The notes: a model not told the origin generated them from the sequence alone. A stretch of DNA of 64,000 nucleotides from Schaalia turicensis ACS-279-V-Col4 (GCF_000296505.1 NZ_JH815208.1:319003-383002); one strand, 5' to 3'. Shown: positions 46,697 to 56,376, numbered from the stretch's first letter. A program made the numbers and translations.

Positions 46697-47428
46697 TTAC
46701 TCCTGCGGAAGCGTGTCTGCGTCTACAGCGTCTACAGCGGGTTCGGCCTGGTCCTTGTGCGAACGGTGAAGGATGAACTCAACGATCATCGGGATCAGAG
46801 ACACGAACACGATCGCCAAAATAATTATCGACAGGTGATCGTGAACGAAGTCGACGCCACCCAAGACCGAACCCAGGTAGGTGATGCCTGCGCCCCAGAG
46901 CAACGAGCCGAGCGAGTTAAACGCCAAGAACTTCGGGTAGGGGTAGCGTGCAATGCCCGCAGCAAGCGGAATGAAAGTACGCACGAAGGGGATGAATCGA
47001 CCAATCACCAGCGCGCGACCGCCGTAGTTCAGGAAGTAGCTCTCCGCTTTGTGCAGATGCTCGGTTTTCAAGAAGCGCGCATCGTCAGAGAACAGGCGAC
47101 GGCCATAGCGCGCACCCAGCCAATAGCCGATCTGCGCACCGATGAATGCGGCGATGAAGGTCAGGATGACCAGAGTTGGCAGGTGCAAACCCAGACGGTC
47201 GTGCAGAAGACCCGCTGTGAACAGCAAGGAATCGCCAGGAAGAACCGGGAACAAGACGCCCGACTCGATCAGCACGATCGCAAGTGTGCCCCACAAAACC
47301 CACGGGCCCATTGCTAGAAGCAAGCCCTCCGGATCATGGAACCAACCGATGAACGTGCTCAGCCAGTTTGAATCGGCCATCGGCGAAAGCGCCGGCAGAA
47401 GGTCGGTGGCGAGGGTCGAAATGATCAC
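46697..47428 (-). CDS. DedA-family membrane protein
   Basis: A 243-residue inner-membrane protein. LIESGVLFPVLPGDSLLFTAGLL, IGAQIGYWLGARYGRRLF and the re-entrant signature GRALVIGRFIPFVRTFIPLAAGIARYPYPKFLAFNSLGSLLWG define the DedA/VTT family, some of whose members flip polyprenyl phosphate or phospholipids. GTG 47428 is chosen because AAGGAG lies five bases upstream. First gene of a three-gene run ending in pheA. Confidence 0.94.
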   Translation of the reverse strand: MIISTLATDLLPALSPMADSNWLSTFIGWFHDPEGLLLAMGPWVLWGTLAIVLIESGVLFPVLPGDSLLFTAGLLHDRLGLHLPTLVILTFIAAFIGAQIGYWLGARYGRRLFSDDARFLKTEHLHKAESYFLNYGGRALVIGRFIPFVRTFIPLAAGIARYPYPKFLAFNSLGSLLWGAGITYLGSVLGGVDFVHDHLSIIILAIVFVSLIPMIVEFILHRSHKDQAEPAVDAVDADTLPQE

Positions 47429-47543
47429 TCAGTCTCCTTGATACTCGTGCGAGCTTTTCTCGCGCGTTGGCGGGACATAGCGCTCGGCATATTCCCGCGC
47501 TTCACACCCTACCCGTCACGCGCTCGCAGTTAGGATTGAGAGC

Positions 47544-50237
47544 ATGGAGTACACAGAGGATGACGTCACACCCGCAGGTTCCGGTGACGTTTCCTCTCAG
47601 ACTGATTCTGCCCTCGCAGATCACGAGACCACTGAAGACCCGCAGAATTATGCGGAATCTGAAGCGCTGGCTGACACCGCGGATACCGAAACTGACGTGG
47701 CGGACGACGGCGTGGATGATGAAGCGAAACCCCACACACCTGGCCGTCTGCCCGTCCCCGTTCACTATGCGGATAGGCAGACTCCGCGCAGGCGACGTCG
47801 CGAGGACTTGTTTCAAGCACTTTTCTGTGTTTTCGGAATCGCTGCCACGTGGGCAATCGGCGTTTTTGCGAACGCGACTACGCAGGGTGTGACAGAGGAT
47901 GTTCTTCGTTTTCGTTTCATCCGTGAAATTCTGCTTCTTCCGATCACGTTGGTCGAGGGCAGCGTTGTCCTGATCGCTCCGATTGCGATTGTGGTTGCGC
48001 TGGCCTTGCGTCGGCGTATTTCCGCGATCGCTCATTCTGTGGGCACGGCGATCGTCGCGGTACTGGTGGGGTGGGCGCTCCTCTGGGCGACTTCACTGCT
48101 ACCTGATGACATCACGGCTCCTCTTCGCGTGGCGAAGGCTGTCGCGCTGCTGGGCAATACGACGTCAACGGCGCTGGGGATCAACCTGATCGTGATCACG
48201 CTCTGCGCAATGTTCACTGTCGCGGGCGAGATGCAGAATATGCGAACCGTCCGTTGGGCGTGGATCGGCCTGTGGGTGATTGTTTTCCTTGGCGTGATGC
48301 GTTCGTCGATGACTCTGCCAAGCGCGTTCATTTCCGTGTTCATCGGGCGGATCGTTGGTTCAATTGCGCGGTGGTTTTTCGGCTTCGAGGACCGTCGTGC
48401 CTCGGGTACGGATATCGTTTCCGCTCTTTTGGACTTGGGTCTGGTGCCAGTTCGCGTGGTGCGTACCGATTTGGATACATCAAGCGAACCACTTTCGGCT
48501 TGGTCGATTATCGAAGATTCACGAGGCCGGCTCCACATTCAAAGTCGTGACGTGCAGACTGTCGAATACACGGTGAATCGTCGGCCTGACGTTGACGAAA
48601 ATCGTCATTATCAGGTGTGGACGGTTGATGATCAGCTGTATGAAGTGGTGGCGTTGGATCCCGGTCGCGAGATTGTCGGAACGCTTGTTGACGTGTGGAA
48701 CAACGTGCGCTTGCGCGGAATTTCGCGATGGATTTCCCCGTCTCTGAAGGCAACAACGGAACGCGCTACGCTGACTTCCCTTACAGCCCGTAAAGCTGGT
48801 GTTCACACCCCCGACGTTGCTGGAATCGCTCAGGCTGGCGAGTCGTTTATTTCCGTATCGCAGGCGCTTCCACCGACGGCTCCGCTCACGTCATTCGAGG
48901 CTGACCAGATCAGTGACGCGATGCTCGATGAGGCGTGGACGCAGCTTCGTGCCGCCCATCGAAGCGGTATTAGCCACCGGGATCTTTCCCAGGATGCCGT
49001 GCTCTTAGACGATAGGGGGGAACTGTGGATTGTCGATTGGCAAAAGGGCGAGGTCGCAACCACTGAGCTCAACCGCCGTATCGACATTGCCCAGATGCTT
49101 GTCTTGCTCTCGCTTGCCGTCGGCAGTGAACGAGCTTTGGAATCGGCCCGCAGAACGGTGGCGCCCGAAATTTTGACCTCGTGCGCAGCCGTGTTACAGG
49201 AACCGGTGTTGCCGACGAGCGTCCGACAAAACGTGCGCAGAACTGACCTGACGGAAAATCTGCGCGCGCAGTTGATGGGCGTTGAATCTGACGATGAAGT
49301 GGAGCTGACGGATCTTCAGCGTTTCCGCCCGCGCACCGTAATCATGGTGGCGGTTCTTTTCACGGCGCTCGTCGTTGTTTTGGGCTCGATGAACTTCGAA
49401 GACATTACGACAGCGGTGACGCAGGCGAACCCGTGGTGGATGGTGCTCTCGTTTGGACTCGCATGCTTGACATGGGTTGGTGGCGCAATTCCACTGATGG
49501 CACTCAGCCCCGTGAAACTGCGCTTCTGGGAGGCTCTCACCGCCCAGATCGGCGCATCGATCGCGACGATCGTTGCCCCCGCCGGCGTCGGTCCCGCGGT
49601 CGTCAACCTGCGACTATTGAAAAAGAAGAAGGTTGGCACGGTTGTCGCTGCCACCACGGTCACCTTGCAACAGTTGATCCAGTTGGCGTTCATCCTGTTG
49701 TTCTTGCTGATCGCGATGGTACTCAACGGCAGTTCTTTCTCCGTCCAGTTGCCGTATGGCACGATCCTTGCGGTCGTTGTCGTTGTCATTGCAGTGATTG
49801 CAGCACTCTTGTCGATTCCGCAGTTCAGAAAGTGGATGTGGTCGAAGATCGAGCCGACATGGACTCAGGTGCACCCCCGTCTGATCTGGATTGTTGGACA
49901 GCCTCAGCGTCTGCTTGCCATTCTTGGCGGAAATGTTCTGATGAACGTCGGTTTCATCGGAGCTTTCTGGGCGGCCCTTGCCGCGATGGGTGGCTCCATG
50001 AACCTCCTGTCACTGGCTTTGACCTACTTGGCTTCGAACTCTCTGGGTTCTGTCATCCCCTCACCCGGCGGTATTGGTCCTGTCGAAGCTACCCTCACCG
50101 CCGGTCTTCAGGTTGCCGGCGTTCCCCTATCAATCGGCTTGCCCACCGCGGTCCTCTACCGTCTGGTGACGTTCTACGGTCGCATCCCCTTCGGTTGGCT
50201 GGCGATGAAGTACATGGAGCGCAAGGACCTGCTCTGA
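47544..50237 (+). CDS. Kinase-like/UPF0104 (LPG synthase TM) fusion protein
   Basis: An 897-residue membrane protein in three parts. An acidic N-terminus is followed by about seven helices (residues 90-260). Next comes a cytosolic protein-kinase-like domain with catalytic loop GISHRDLSQDAVLLDD and metal site LWIVDWQKGE, replacing the canonical DFG. The C-terminal UPF0104/lysylphosphatidylglycerol-synthase membrane domain (about 600-890) holds APAGVGPAVVNLRLL, SIATIVAP and SVIPSPGGIGPVEATLTAGL. Such fusions occur in Actinobacteria; a lipid transport or phosphorylation role is inferred. No partner gene flanks it. Confidence 0.85.
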   Translation: MEYTEDDVTPAGSGDVSSQTDSALADHETTEDPQNYAESEALADTADTETDVADDGVDDEAKPHTPGRLPVPVHYADRQTPRRRRREDLFQALFCVFGIAATWAIGVFANATTQGVTEDVLRFRFIREILLLPITLVEGSVVLIAPIAIVVALALRRRISAIAHSVGTAIVAVLVGWALLWATSLLPDDITAPLRVAKAVALLGNTTSTALGINLIVITLCAMFTVAGEMQNMRTVRWAWIGLWVIVFLGVMRSSMTLPSAFISVFIGRIVGSIARWFFGFEDRRASGTDIVSALLDLGLVPVRVVRTDLDTSSEPLSAWSIIEDSRGRLHIQSRDVQTVEYTVNRRPDVDENRHYQVWTVDDQLYEVVALDPGREIVGTLVDVWNNVRLRGISRWISPSLKATTERATLTSLTARKAGVHTPDVAGIAQAGESFISVSQALPPTAPLTSFEADQISDAMLDEAWTQLRAAHRSGISHRDLSQDAVLLDDRGELWIVDWQKGEVATTELNRRIDIAQMLVLLSLAVGSERALESARRTVAPEILTSCAAVLQEPVLPTSVRQNVRRTDLTENLRAQLMGVESDDEVELTDLQRFRPRTVIMVAVLFTALVVVLGSMNFEDITTAVTQANPWWMVLSFGLACLTWVGGAIPLMALSPVKLRFWEALTAQIGASIATIVAPAGVGPAVVNLRLLKKKKVGTVVAATTVTLQQLIQLAFILLFLLIAMVLNGSSFSVQLPYGTILAVVVVVIAVIAALLSIPQFRKWMWSKIEPTWTQVHPRLIWIVGQPQRLLAILGGNVLMNVGFIGAFWAALAAMGGSMNLLSLALTYLASNSLGSVIPSPGGIGPVEATLTAGLQVAGVPLSIGLPTAVLYRLVTFYGRIPFGWLAMKYMERKDLL

Positions 50238-50304
50238 TTCTCAGTGCGTGAATACTCTTGTTTGACCAAGCGACGATTTTCATTCGCTATGAAACAATAG
50301 GGGT

Positions 50305-51390
50305 ATGACAACGCAGTCGAATCCTCATGCAGCCCTTGCCCCTCTACCCGCTCCCCTGGCCGAACTGGCCGCAGGCGTGGAACTCCTTGATCCGATGGAA
50401 GCCCCTGCAATTCGCTGGGGCATCCTCGGTGCTGGCGGAATTGCAGCAGTTTTTGCTCATGACGTCGCCGCCTACTCGTCCGGTGTGATGGCAGGTATCG
50501 CAGCTCGCGATCCAAAGCGCGCCCAAGAGTTCGCCGCAACCTACAACGTCGAAAAGGCCTACGACTCCTACGAGGACCTCGTTGCAGCCGATGATATTGA
50601 CGCCGTCTACGTCGCCACCGTCCACCCGCAGCACGAGAAACTGGCGACCCTCGCGCTCAACGCCGGCAAGCCGGTCTTGGTGGAAAAGTGTTTCACCATG
50701 GATGCCGTTTCCGCGAAGCGCGTCCTGGATCTGGCGAAGGAAAAGGACCTGTTCTGCATGGAAGCCATGTGGACGCGTCACCTGCCACACCAGAAGGTAC
50801 TCAGCCAGATTGTCGCCAATGGTGGTCTCGGTGCAGTTTCGACCGTTCACGCTGATCACGGCCAAAAGCTGGATCACATTCGTCGCACGTGGGATCCCGA
50901 GCTCGGTGGTGGCGCTCTGATGGATCTTGGCGTCTACTCAATGTCTTTCGTCCACCAGATTCTTCCGGACGTGAAGCTTGTGGGAGCAACCGCAAACCTC
51001 ACCGATCTGGGGGTCGACGTCCAGTCCGCCGCCCTATTGAAGACCGACACCGCGGTGGCAATGGCGGCCTCGAACTTCAACGGCCGATCCGCGACCTACG
51101 GCGAAGTTGTTTTCGAACGCGGCGCTATTGAGATGGAAGAGCAGTTCTACCGTCCCTCGACTCTGCGCCTGCGCACTTTCGGTGAAGGCAAGCCCGAAAA
51201 TGGTGAGACCGTTGAATGGTCGGGCATCGTCCCCGGCGGCTTCCAGTACCAGGCGGCCGAGGTCGCTCGTTGCTTGACCGCCGGCAAGAAAGAATCCGAC
51301 ACGATGCCCAGGTCAGCGACCCTGCGCGTGATGGAACTTCTGGACGAGATGCGCGCTCAGACGAACATCGTTTACCCGTGGGAGAAGTGA
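50305..51390 (+). CDS. Gfo/Idh/MocA-family oxidoreductase
   Basis: A 361-residue NAD(P)-dependent oxidoreductase. The Rossmann motif is IRWGILGAGGIAAVFAHDV, the catalytic EKP-like motif is PVLVEKCFTMDA, and the C-terminal domain includes GGGALMDLGVYSMSFVHQIL (D and Y/H near the active site). Related enzymes are dihydrodiol or glucose-fructose oxidoreductase-like; substrate unknown. The EKP motif is altered to EKC, a common variant in dihydrodiol dehydrogenase-like members. Monocistronic by context. Confidence 0.9.
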   Translation: MTTQSNPHAALAPLPAPLAELAAGVELLDPMEAPAIRWGILGAGGIAAVFAHDVAAYSSGVMAGIAARDPKRAQEFAATYNVEKAYDSYEDLVAADDIDAVYVATVHPQHEKLATLALNAGKPVLVEKCFTMDAVSAKRVLDLAKEKDLFCMEAMWTRHLPHQKVLSQIVANGGLGAVSTVHADHGQKLDHIRRTWDPELGGGALMDLGVYSMSFVHQILPDVKLVGATANLTDLGVDVQSAALLKTDTAVAMAASNFNGRSATYGEVVFERGAIEMEEQFYRPSTLRLRTFGEGKPENGETVEWSGIVPGGFQYQAAEVARCLTAGKKESDTMPRSATLRVMELLDEMRAQTNIVYPWEK

Positions 51391-51471
51391 GCGTCAGCTT
51401 TCCTGACTTCACACGTTTGAGTGGCCTCGTTTTCCTCTTTGGGAAAGCGGGGCCGCTTCTTTCAGTGTGTT

Positions 51472-52260
51472 TCAGCGCTTATGGGCCGTCCACATGAGCG
51501 TCATATACGGAATGGTCACCGGTTTTCCAGGCTCGTAGGCGAGGTGTTCGTAGAGGTACCAGCGCAGATTGTCCTGCATCCGCGCCCTTCCGGTTTCGTT
51601 TTGACGCAGGTAGGACGATCGCGTGGTGCCCAAGCGAAGAATGTCCTCAGGGGTGATGCACTCTTCGAAGTTCACGAGGCCGAGCACCGGCTCAGTGAAT
51701 TGGCTGGAAAAGCTCGGTGGCTTGTCGGGTCGGTGCACGTCACCGGACCTCATAATTCTGGTCAGGCGATGAACCCAGGGGATGGAAACATCCATTTGGT
51801 TCCACACCACTCCAATCCCACCGCGATCCTTCAAGATTCGGCTTGCTTCGTGACTCGCGAGCTCTTCGTCGACCCAGTGCCACGATTGCGCATAGACAAC
51901 GAGGTCGACACTGCCGGTCGGCAAACCGGTATCTTCTGCGGTTCCATCGTGAATCGCGATGAGGTGACGCCAGCACGGTGAGCGCTCTTCGAGTGCTTCA
52001 CTCATCTGCTGGCGCATTGCTTCTGATGGTTCAACAGCCTCCACGCATATGCCACGCTCGGCAATAAGCGCGCTCATTTTTCCTGTTCCAGCACCAATAT
52101 CAGCAATGCGGGGGCGCTGCTCGCCAGCGAGATCACTCTTGCCAGCGGAATGATCTGCCAAGCCTCGCCTCGTCATTTCGACAAGCTGGTCAACGACCGA
52201 AACTGGGTATGCCGGACGCACCGAGGCATACTCGGGGGAGGCAATGTCGAAAGGATTCAT
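51472..52260 (-). CDS. Class I SAM methyltransferase (Methyltransf_11 type)
   Basis: A 262-residue cytosolic methyltransferase. The SAM motif is IADIGAGTGKMSALIAERG, followed by VEAVEPSEAMRQQM and the post-I segment VDLVVYAQSWHWVDEE. AQSWHWVD is typical of a subgroup of unknown substrate that includes small-molecule methyltransferases. It lies downstream of the kinase gene by about 95 bases and may share its transcript. Confidence 0.88.
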   Translation of the reverse strand: MNPFDIASPEYASVRPAYPVSVVDQLVEMTRRGLADHSAGKSDLAGEQRPRIADIGAGTGKMSALIAERGICVEAVEPSEAMRQQMSEALEERSPCWRHLIAIHDGTAEDTGLPTGSVDLVVYAQSWHWVDEELASHEASRILKDRGGIGVVWNQMDVSIPWVHRLTRIMRSGDVHRPDKPPSFSSQFTEPVLGLVNFEECITPEDILRLGTTRSSYLRQNETGRARMQDNLRWYLYEHLAYEPGKPVTIPYMTLMWTAHKR

Positions 52261-52355
52261 CAGCGAGAAGTCTAGTCACTGCGAACGCTCAAGCGAGGAT
52301 GGGACCGAGGATGGGACAGATGAATGCGTCGGGTAACGAATAGGCTCACGCAACG

Positions 52356-52970
52356 TCAGGTCAGAACGATCGCGTCAGCGAGCTCTTGTGGATGATCGAC
52401 CAGAAGGCGAGCATCATCTTGCTCGGCCCAGGTGCGCCAATGTGGCCGATATGTGTCTCCATCGCGGGCAATCGCACGGTCGTAGCGGACGGGTTCGCCA
52501 CCCTCAGCTTCAATCCAGATAATGTAGTCCGCGAGCGCACAACTACGCTCAGTCAGCACCCCGCACCCTTCGACGATCGTGGGAACACCGGGAAGAACCT
52601 GCTTTGGGTCACGTTCAGTGGATGCTTCCCAATCCCAGGGGCGATAGATGGCGATGCGACCCGCACGAAGGTCAGCCATCACCGTTTCAGTGATGGATTG
52701 CGCACCGGCGAGGCCCTGCCAACCGCGATACCACTCGTCGGGGCCAATGATTCGCCACTTGTATCCGCCAGCCATGCCATTCAGGGCATCACGAAGAGCG
52801 AGCGCAAACGTGGATTTGCCTGCGCCCGACAGCCCGTCAACCAGAATGATCGGGGTTTCGCTGGCTGAGGCGCGCGCGTGGGTCAGCGCCGCTTCGACAA
52901 GGTCGGCGGGTAACGGTTGACCCAGAGCGGATGAAAACCGACGTTGTTCAGCCTGTTTGTTCGTCATCAT
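52356..52970 (-). CDS. P-loop (uridine-kinase-like) kinase linked to the ECF transporter
   Basis: A 204-residue P-loop kinase. Walker A is LVDGLSGAGKSTFALALRD, and IIGPDEWYRGWQGLAG resembles the substrate site of uridine kinase-like proteins; IVEGCGVL is a Walker-B-type strand. The ATG at 52970 overlaps the last base of the transporter stop (TGATG), so its translation is coupled to ykoDC. The substrate is unknown. Placement in a thiamine-precursor transport operon invites the guess that it phosphorylates an imported alcohol or nucleoside. ThiD already supplies HMP kinase activity. Confidence 0.75.
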   Translation of the reverse strand: MMTNKQAEQRRFSSALGQPLPADLVEAALTHARASASETPIILVDGLSGAGKSTFALALRDALNGMAGGYKWRIIGPDEWYRGWQGLAGAQSITETVMADLRAGRIAIYRPWDWEASTERDPKQVLPGVPTIVEGCGVLTERSCALADYIIWIEAEGGEPVRYDRAIARDGDTYRPHWRTWAEQDDARLLVDHPQELADAIVLT

Positions 52971-55405
52971 CAGCGTCCAATTAAGGCAAAATAACCGAAA
53001 TAGACGGCAGCACTCAACGCGATGATCGGCACCAGAATCGAGACGATCAGCATGATGATGTCTCGAACGCCCATGGAGGACTGGCGCGCCCACGTGCGAG
53101 GTCCGGTTGCGCCGAAGCCTCGTGCTTCCATCGTCAGAGACAGTTTCGCGCTACGGCGCAAAGCGAACACGAGCAGTGAGAACGAACCGCGTGCCAGTGA
53201 CACGACCTTGTGAGCGTCCCCGATTCCTCGGATCCGACGCGCTTGCTCCAAGCCCTTCCAGTCAGCGGTCATCAGTCCGGTCATGCGGGCCGCCGCTAAT
53301 GTTGCCAGCACGGGACGGGCGGGAACGTGCAGGATCTGCGCCAGACCGTCCGCCATGTCGGTCGGATCAATCCGTGACAGCAACACGATTGCCGGCATGC
53401 CGATTGCCAGGACGCGCAGAAAGATTCCGGCTGCCATCCACACGGAGCGCTCCGAGATGATTGCGGGACCGAATGACCAGAAGATTTCGCCCGCGGGGTT
53501 CGCGTACAGCAACATCGACAGAGCAGCCAAAGGCGCTGCGAGGAACAGTGGGATCATGCGGAACGCAATCGTCCGAGCGCGAATATGTGTCACCGGCAGA
53601 AGCAAAAGTTCCAGTACCAGCGCGATGCCGGCGGATACGACGTCGATCGACAGGATTAACGGCGTCGTCATCAGAATCAGGGACAGTACCTGCGTCACCG
53701 GGTTCACCAATTCGATAAAACGCTTGGGGCGCGTCGTCTCCGTGGCGGAGTGCTCGGCCTTCTCTTCCAAGGTGGCGTCCGATGAAGCATGGTCGGCCTC
53801 GTCCGCTGGGATCGAGGGCGCAAGCGACGAATTCGCACCCGCTGGCGCAACGCCGACGCTACCGAGGTCAATGACGTTCTGCCCCATCGCTTCGACGAAG
53901 GCGGGGTCGTGCGTAATCGAGACGAGCGTCGTTCCGAGAGCCTGCGCACGGCGAAGCAATCTGACCAACTCAAGCCACGTTGTGCGATCCTGACCGAACG
54001 TCGGTTCATCGAGAATCAGCAGTTCGGGTGCGCTGATCAGCGCGCTCGCAACAGAAAGTCGGCGCTTTTCGCCACCCGACAGCGTCATCGGGTTCGCACC
54101 AGCAAGTGCGGCTAGGCCCAGTGCGGCCAGGTGCTCATCAACGAGGCCGGCCAATTCGTCTCCATCGATTCCCTCTTGACGAGGGCCGATCTCAAGCTCA
54201 CCGCGCACAGTTGTAGAGACGAACTGGTACTCGGGTTCCTGGAAGACCATAGAGATTCGGCCTAGGAGGTCTTTCGAACGCCACTCGTGCGGGTCAGCGG
54301 ATTCGCTGGGAAGACCATCCTTCGGGGTGGCTCTGATTGTGCCTTCAATCTGCGGTAACAGGCCGGCGAGCGTCAGAGCGAGAGTCGTCTTACCCGCACC
54401 GTTCGCGCCAACGAGGCACGTCGATTGGCCTCGCGGAATATCGAGGCTGATGCCGGTGCGGACAGGATGCTCCGGTGAGTAGCCGATCGTCAGGTCACGA
54501 ACTGACAGGATGGGAGTGGAGTCTGTCTGCCCTCCGTTATCGAGAGCCTGATTCTCTCCGTCGCTAGCTCCGAGCGCGGCAACAACATCATCGACGGGAA
54601 GCCAGATGCCACGCTGTTTCAGCGTCTCGCCCTGCTCGGCAAGCACCTGCTCAATTGGACCATCAGCTGCAACGGCGCCATCGAGGATCACGATCACACG
54701 ATCAACGAGCGACGCCCACACATCCACGCGATGCTCAATAACGACCATCGTTGCGCCGCTCACAGCAAGGACACGCTCAACCGCGTCGCGAACCCCCGCA
54801 ACGCCTTCCGGATCAAGGTTTGCGGTCGGCTCATCAAGAAGCAGAAGACCGGGCTGCATCGCCAAAATCGACGCGAGTGCGAGGCGCTGTTTCTGACCGC
54901 CCGACAGCATCGACGTATTGCGATCACGGCTGACATTCAGGCCAACCGCTTCCAAAGCGGCATCAACGCGCGGCCAAATCTCTTCGCGCACAACCCCGAG
55001 GTTCTCCATGCCGAACGCCACGTCATCACCGACACGCGCAAGCACAACCTGAGCCTCAGGATCTTGCATCATCAAGCCGATGCGACCGCGAAGATTCTCC
55101 GGCTTCTCGCCCTCGACCAATAGGGAGCCTCGCGCTTCACCCTCATCTTCCCCACCGAGCAGGCCAGCCAAACCCGCCATCAACGTCGACTTACCTGAGC
55201 CACTCGGGCCTAAAACCAGAACGCGCTCACCCGGGTTAATCTGCAGATTCACCCCATCGAGCGTCCACTTCAGACGACCGCCATGACGCCAACCCCAGTC
55301 TTCGATCACTACCGACGCGGGGGTACGAGGCTCCTTGGCATCCTCCCCACGTAACGAGTCAGAGTGAGAAGCAGGAACACCGGGATCAGGCAGATTAGTG
55401 CTCAT
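52970..55405 (-). CDS. ykoD: Fused ECF transporter ATPases and T component (YkoD-YkoC)
   Basis: An 811-residue protein joining two ABC ATPase domains and a membrane EcfT domain. ATPase 1: Walker A LVLGPSGSGKSTLMAGLAG, signature MLSGGQKQRLALAS, LLLLDEPTANLD. ATPase 2: LVGANGAGKTTLALTLAG, LSGGEKRRLSVAS, LLILDEPTFGQD. The T domain (about 575-811) has several helices and the coupling-type motifs AARMTGLMTADW..ARRIRG and SLTMEARGFG. It powers uptake with the S component YkoE upstream, which carries HMP or thiamine precursors. The fusion of all three energising parts is common in Actinobacteria. Ribosome site weak. Confidence 0.93.
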   Translation of the reverse strand: MSTNLPDPGVPASHSDSLRGEDAKEPRTPASVVIEDWGWRHGGRLKWTLDGVNLQINPGERVLVLGPSGSGKSTLMAGLAGLLGGEDEGEARGSLLVEGEKPENLRGRIGLMMQDPEAQVVLARVGDDVAFGMENLGVVREEIWPRVDAALEAVGLNVSRDRNTSMLSGGQKQRLALASILAMQPGLLLLDEPTANLDPEGVAGVRDAVERVLAVSGATMVVIEHRVDVWASLVDRVIVILDGAVAADGPIEQVLAEQGETLKQRGIWLPVDDVVAALGASDGENQALDNGGQTDSTPILSVRDLTIGYSPEHPVRTGISLDIPRGQSTCLVGANGAGKTTLALTLAGLLPQIEGTIRATPKDGLPSESADPHEWRSKDLLGRISMVFQEPEYQFVSTTVRGELEIGPRQEGIDGDELAGLVDEHLAALGLAALAGANPMTLSGGEKRRLSVASALISAPELLILDEPTFGQDRTTWLELVRLLRRAQALGTTLVSITHDPAFVEAMGQNVIDLGSVGVAPAGANSSLAPSIPADEADHASSDATLEEKAEHSATETTRPKRFIELVNPVTQVLSLILMTTPLILSIDVVSAGIALVLELLLLPVTHIRARTIAFRMIPLFLAAPLAALSMLLYANPAGEIFWSFGPAIISERSVWMAAGIFLRVLAIGMPAIVLLSRIDPTDMADGLAQILHVPARPVLATLAAARMTGLMTADWKGLEQARRIRGIGDAHKVVSLARGSFSLLVFALRRSAKLSLTMEARGFGATGPRTWARQSSMGVRDIIMLIVSILVPIIALSAAVYFGYFALIGR

Positions 55406-55441
55406 AGTGCAACGCCCCAGAAAGAGTAGAGACCGATAAAA

Positions 55442-55487
55442 CCTGGACCCGCTGGCGGTGGCTTGTGCCTTCGCCAGCGGGTCCAGG
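55442..55487 (-). terminator. Hairpin between ykoE and ykoDC
   Basis: CCTGGACCCGCTGGCG and its complement form a 16-bp stem with a 14-base loop. On the minus strand TTTTATC follows directly, giving intrinsic-terminator geometry. It would reduce readthrough from ykoE into the ATPase gene. The octamer overlaps its other end (55486-55493). Confidence 0.75.
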
Positions 55488-55500
55488 CCTCGTCAATTCA

Positions 55501-56106
55501 TCAGACGCGAGTCCGAACCTCGCGACCGGCCGCGAAACGATCCAGCGCGCCAGTCTGCGCAAGACCGCGAACCAGCAGCCATGCCAGCAGGCCCGCAATC
55601 GCACCCGAAATGATCAGTGTGATGAAGTAAGTGATGTTGAAGCCGAAGGACTTCGCCATGTTGCCGAACGCCAGGAACTCAAGGATCCACGCGCCCACAC
55701 CGGCACCAGCACCCGAAAGGGCGGCAATCGTCAGGCTGAAGCGACGGTAAACGAAGAGAGCGAAGATGATTTCGGCGCCCAGACCCTGAGCAAGACCCGA
55801 GTACAGCGTCGAAATACCCCACTGTGAACCCAGCGCAGCGGAAACCGAAGCAGCAATGACCTCAACCAGGATTGCAGCACCCGGCTTGCGGACGATCAAT
55901 CCACCAATCGGGCCACCGATCAGCCAAATACCGGTAATCAGACCACCGAAACCGGGGGTCACAGCATCCAGAACGTCGTAGCCCAAGCCACCAACCTGGT
56001 TCCAGATCAGGAACAGCAAACCACATGCAACACCAAGAATCGCGGTGGTCACCATGTCAACGACGCGCCAATTCAGGCGGGGTGCGGATGCAACGTTGTC
56101 ACTCAT
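55501..56106 (-). CDS. ykoE: ECF transporter S component YkoE
   Basis: A 201-residue membrane substrate-binding subunit for HMP/thiamine precursors. WRVVDMVTTAILGVACGLLFLIWNQVG opens it, LLTPG-like GFGGLITGIWLIGGPIGGLIVRKPGAAILVEVIAASVSAALGSQWG follows, and GAEIIFALFVYRRF and GAGAGVGAWILEF complete the YkoE pattern. Six helices predicted. A TPP riboswitch directly upstream confirms a thiamine-related substrate. AGGAG lies nine bases before the ATG. Confidence 0.96.
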   Translation of the reverse strand: MSDNVASAPRLNWRVVDMVTTAILGVACGLLFLIWNQVGGLGYDVLDAVTPGFGGLITGIWLIGGPIGGLIVRKPGAAILVEVIAASVSAALGSQWGISTLYSGLAQGLGAEIIFALFVYRRFSLTIAALSGAGAGVGAWILEFLAFGNMAKSFGFNITYFITLIISGAIAGLLAWLLVRGLAQTGALDRFAAGREVRTRV

Positions 56107-56152
56107 GCTGAAGAACTCCTCTCGTGTACAGCATGGTGCTCACGAGTAGGAA

Positions 56153-56245
56153 GCCTCCCTACGCCGGCATTATCCGGTTCAGGTTCGACGGTCGAAGGCA
56201 CTTTGCCTTCCTCTCAACCCAGCACGCGTGCGGGTTCCCGTGGCA
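56153..56245 (-). promoter_or_regulatory. TPP riboswitch upstream of ykoE
   Basis: Minus strand reads CACGGGAACCC, GGGTTGAGAGG, a P3-type hairpin (GAAGGCAAAGTGCCTTC), then GTCGAACCTGAACCGG, ATAATGCCGGCGTAGGGAGG. These are the TPP aptamer elements (UGAGA, GAACCUGA, GGAUAAUGCCGGCGUAGGGA). Between it and the ykoE start lies a hairpin (CTCGTGAGC...GTACACGAG) that ends just before the ribosome site and could serve as the expression platform. Confidence 0.96.
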
Positions 56246-56376
56246 CTGAAGTAAAGCCTAATCAGCGGATACACAGATTGCGAATTCGGGCGGTCGATAT
56301 TTCAGAAAATGAAAGGACGTGCGATACGGAGACGCCGGATGTGCCGACAACAGGGGCGAGAAATCGCGTCTGTGCG

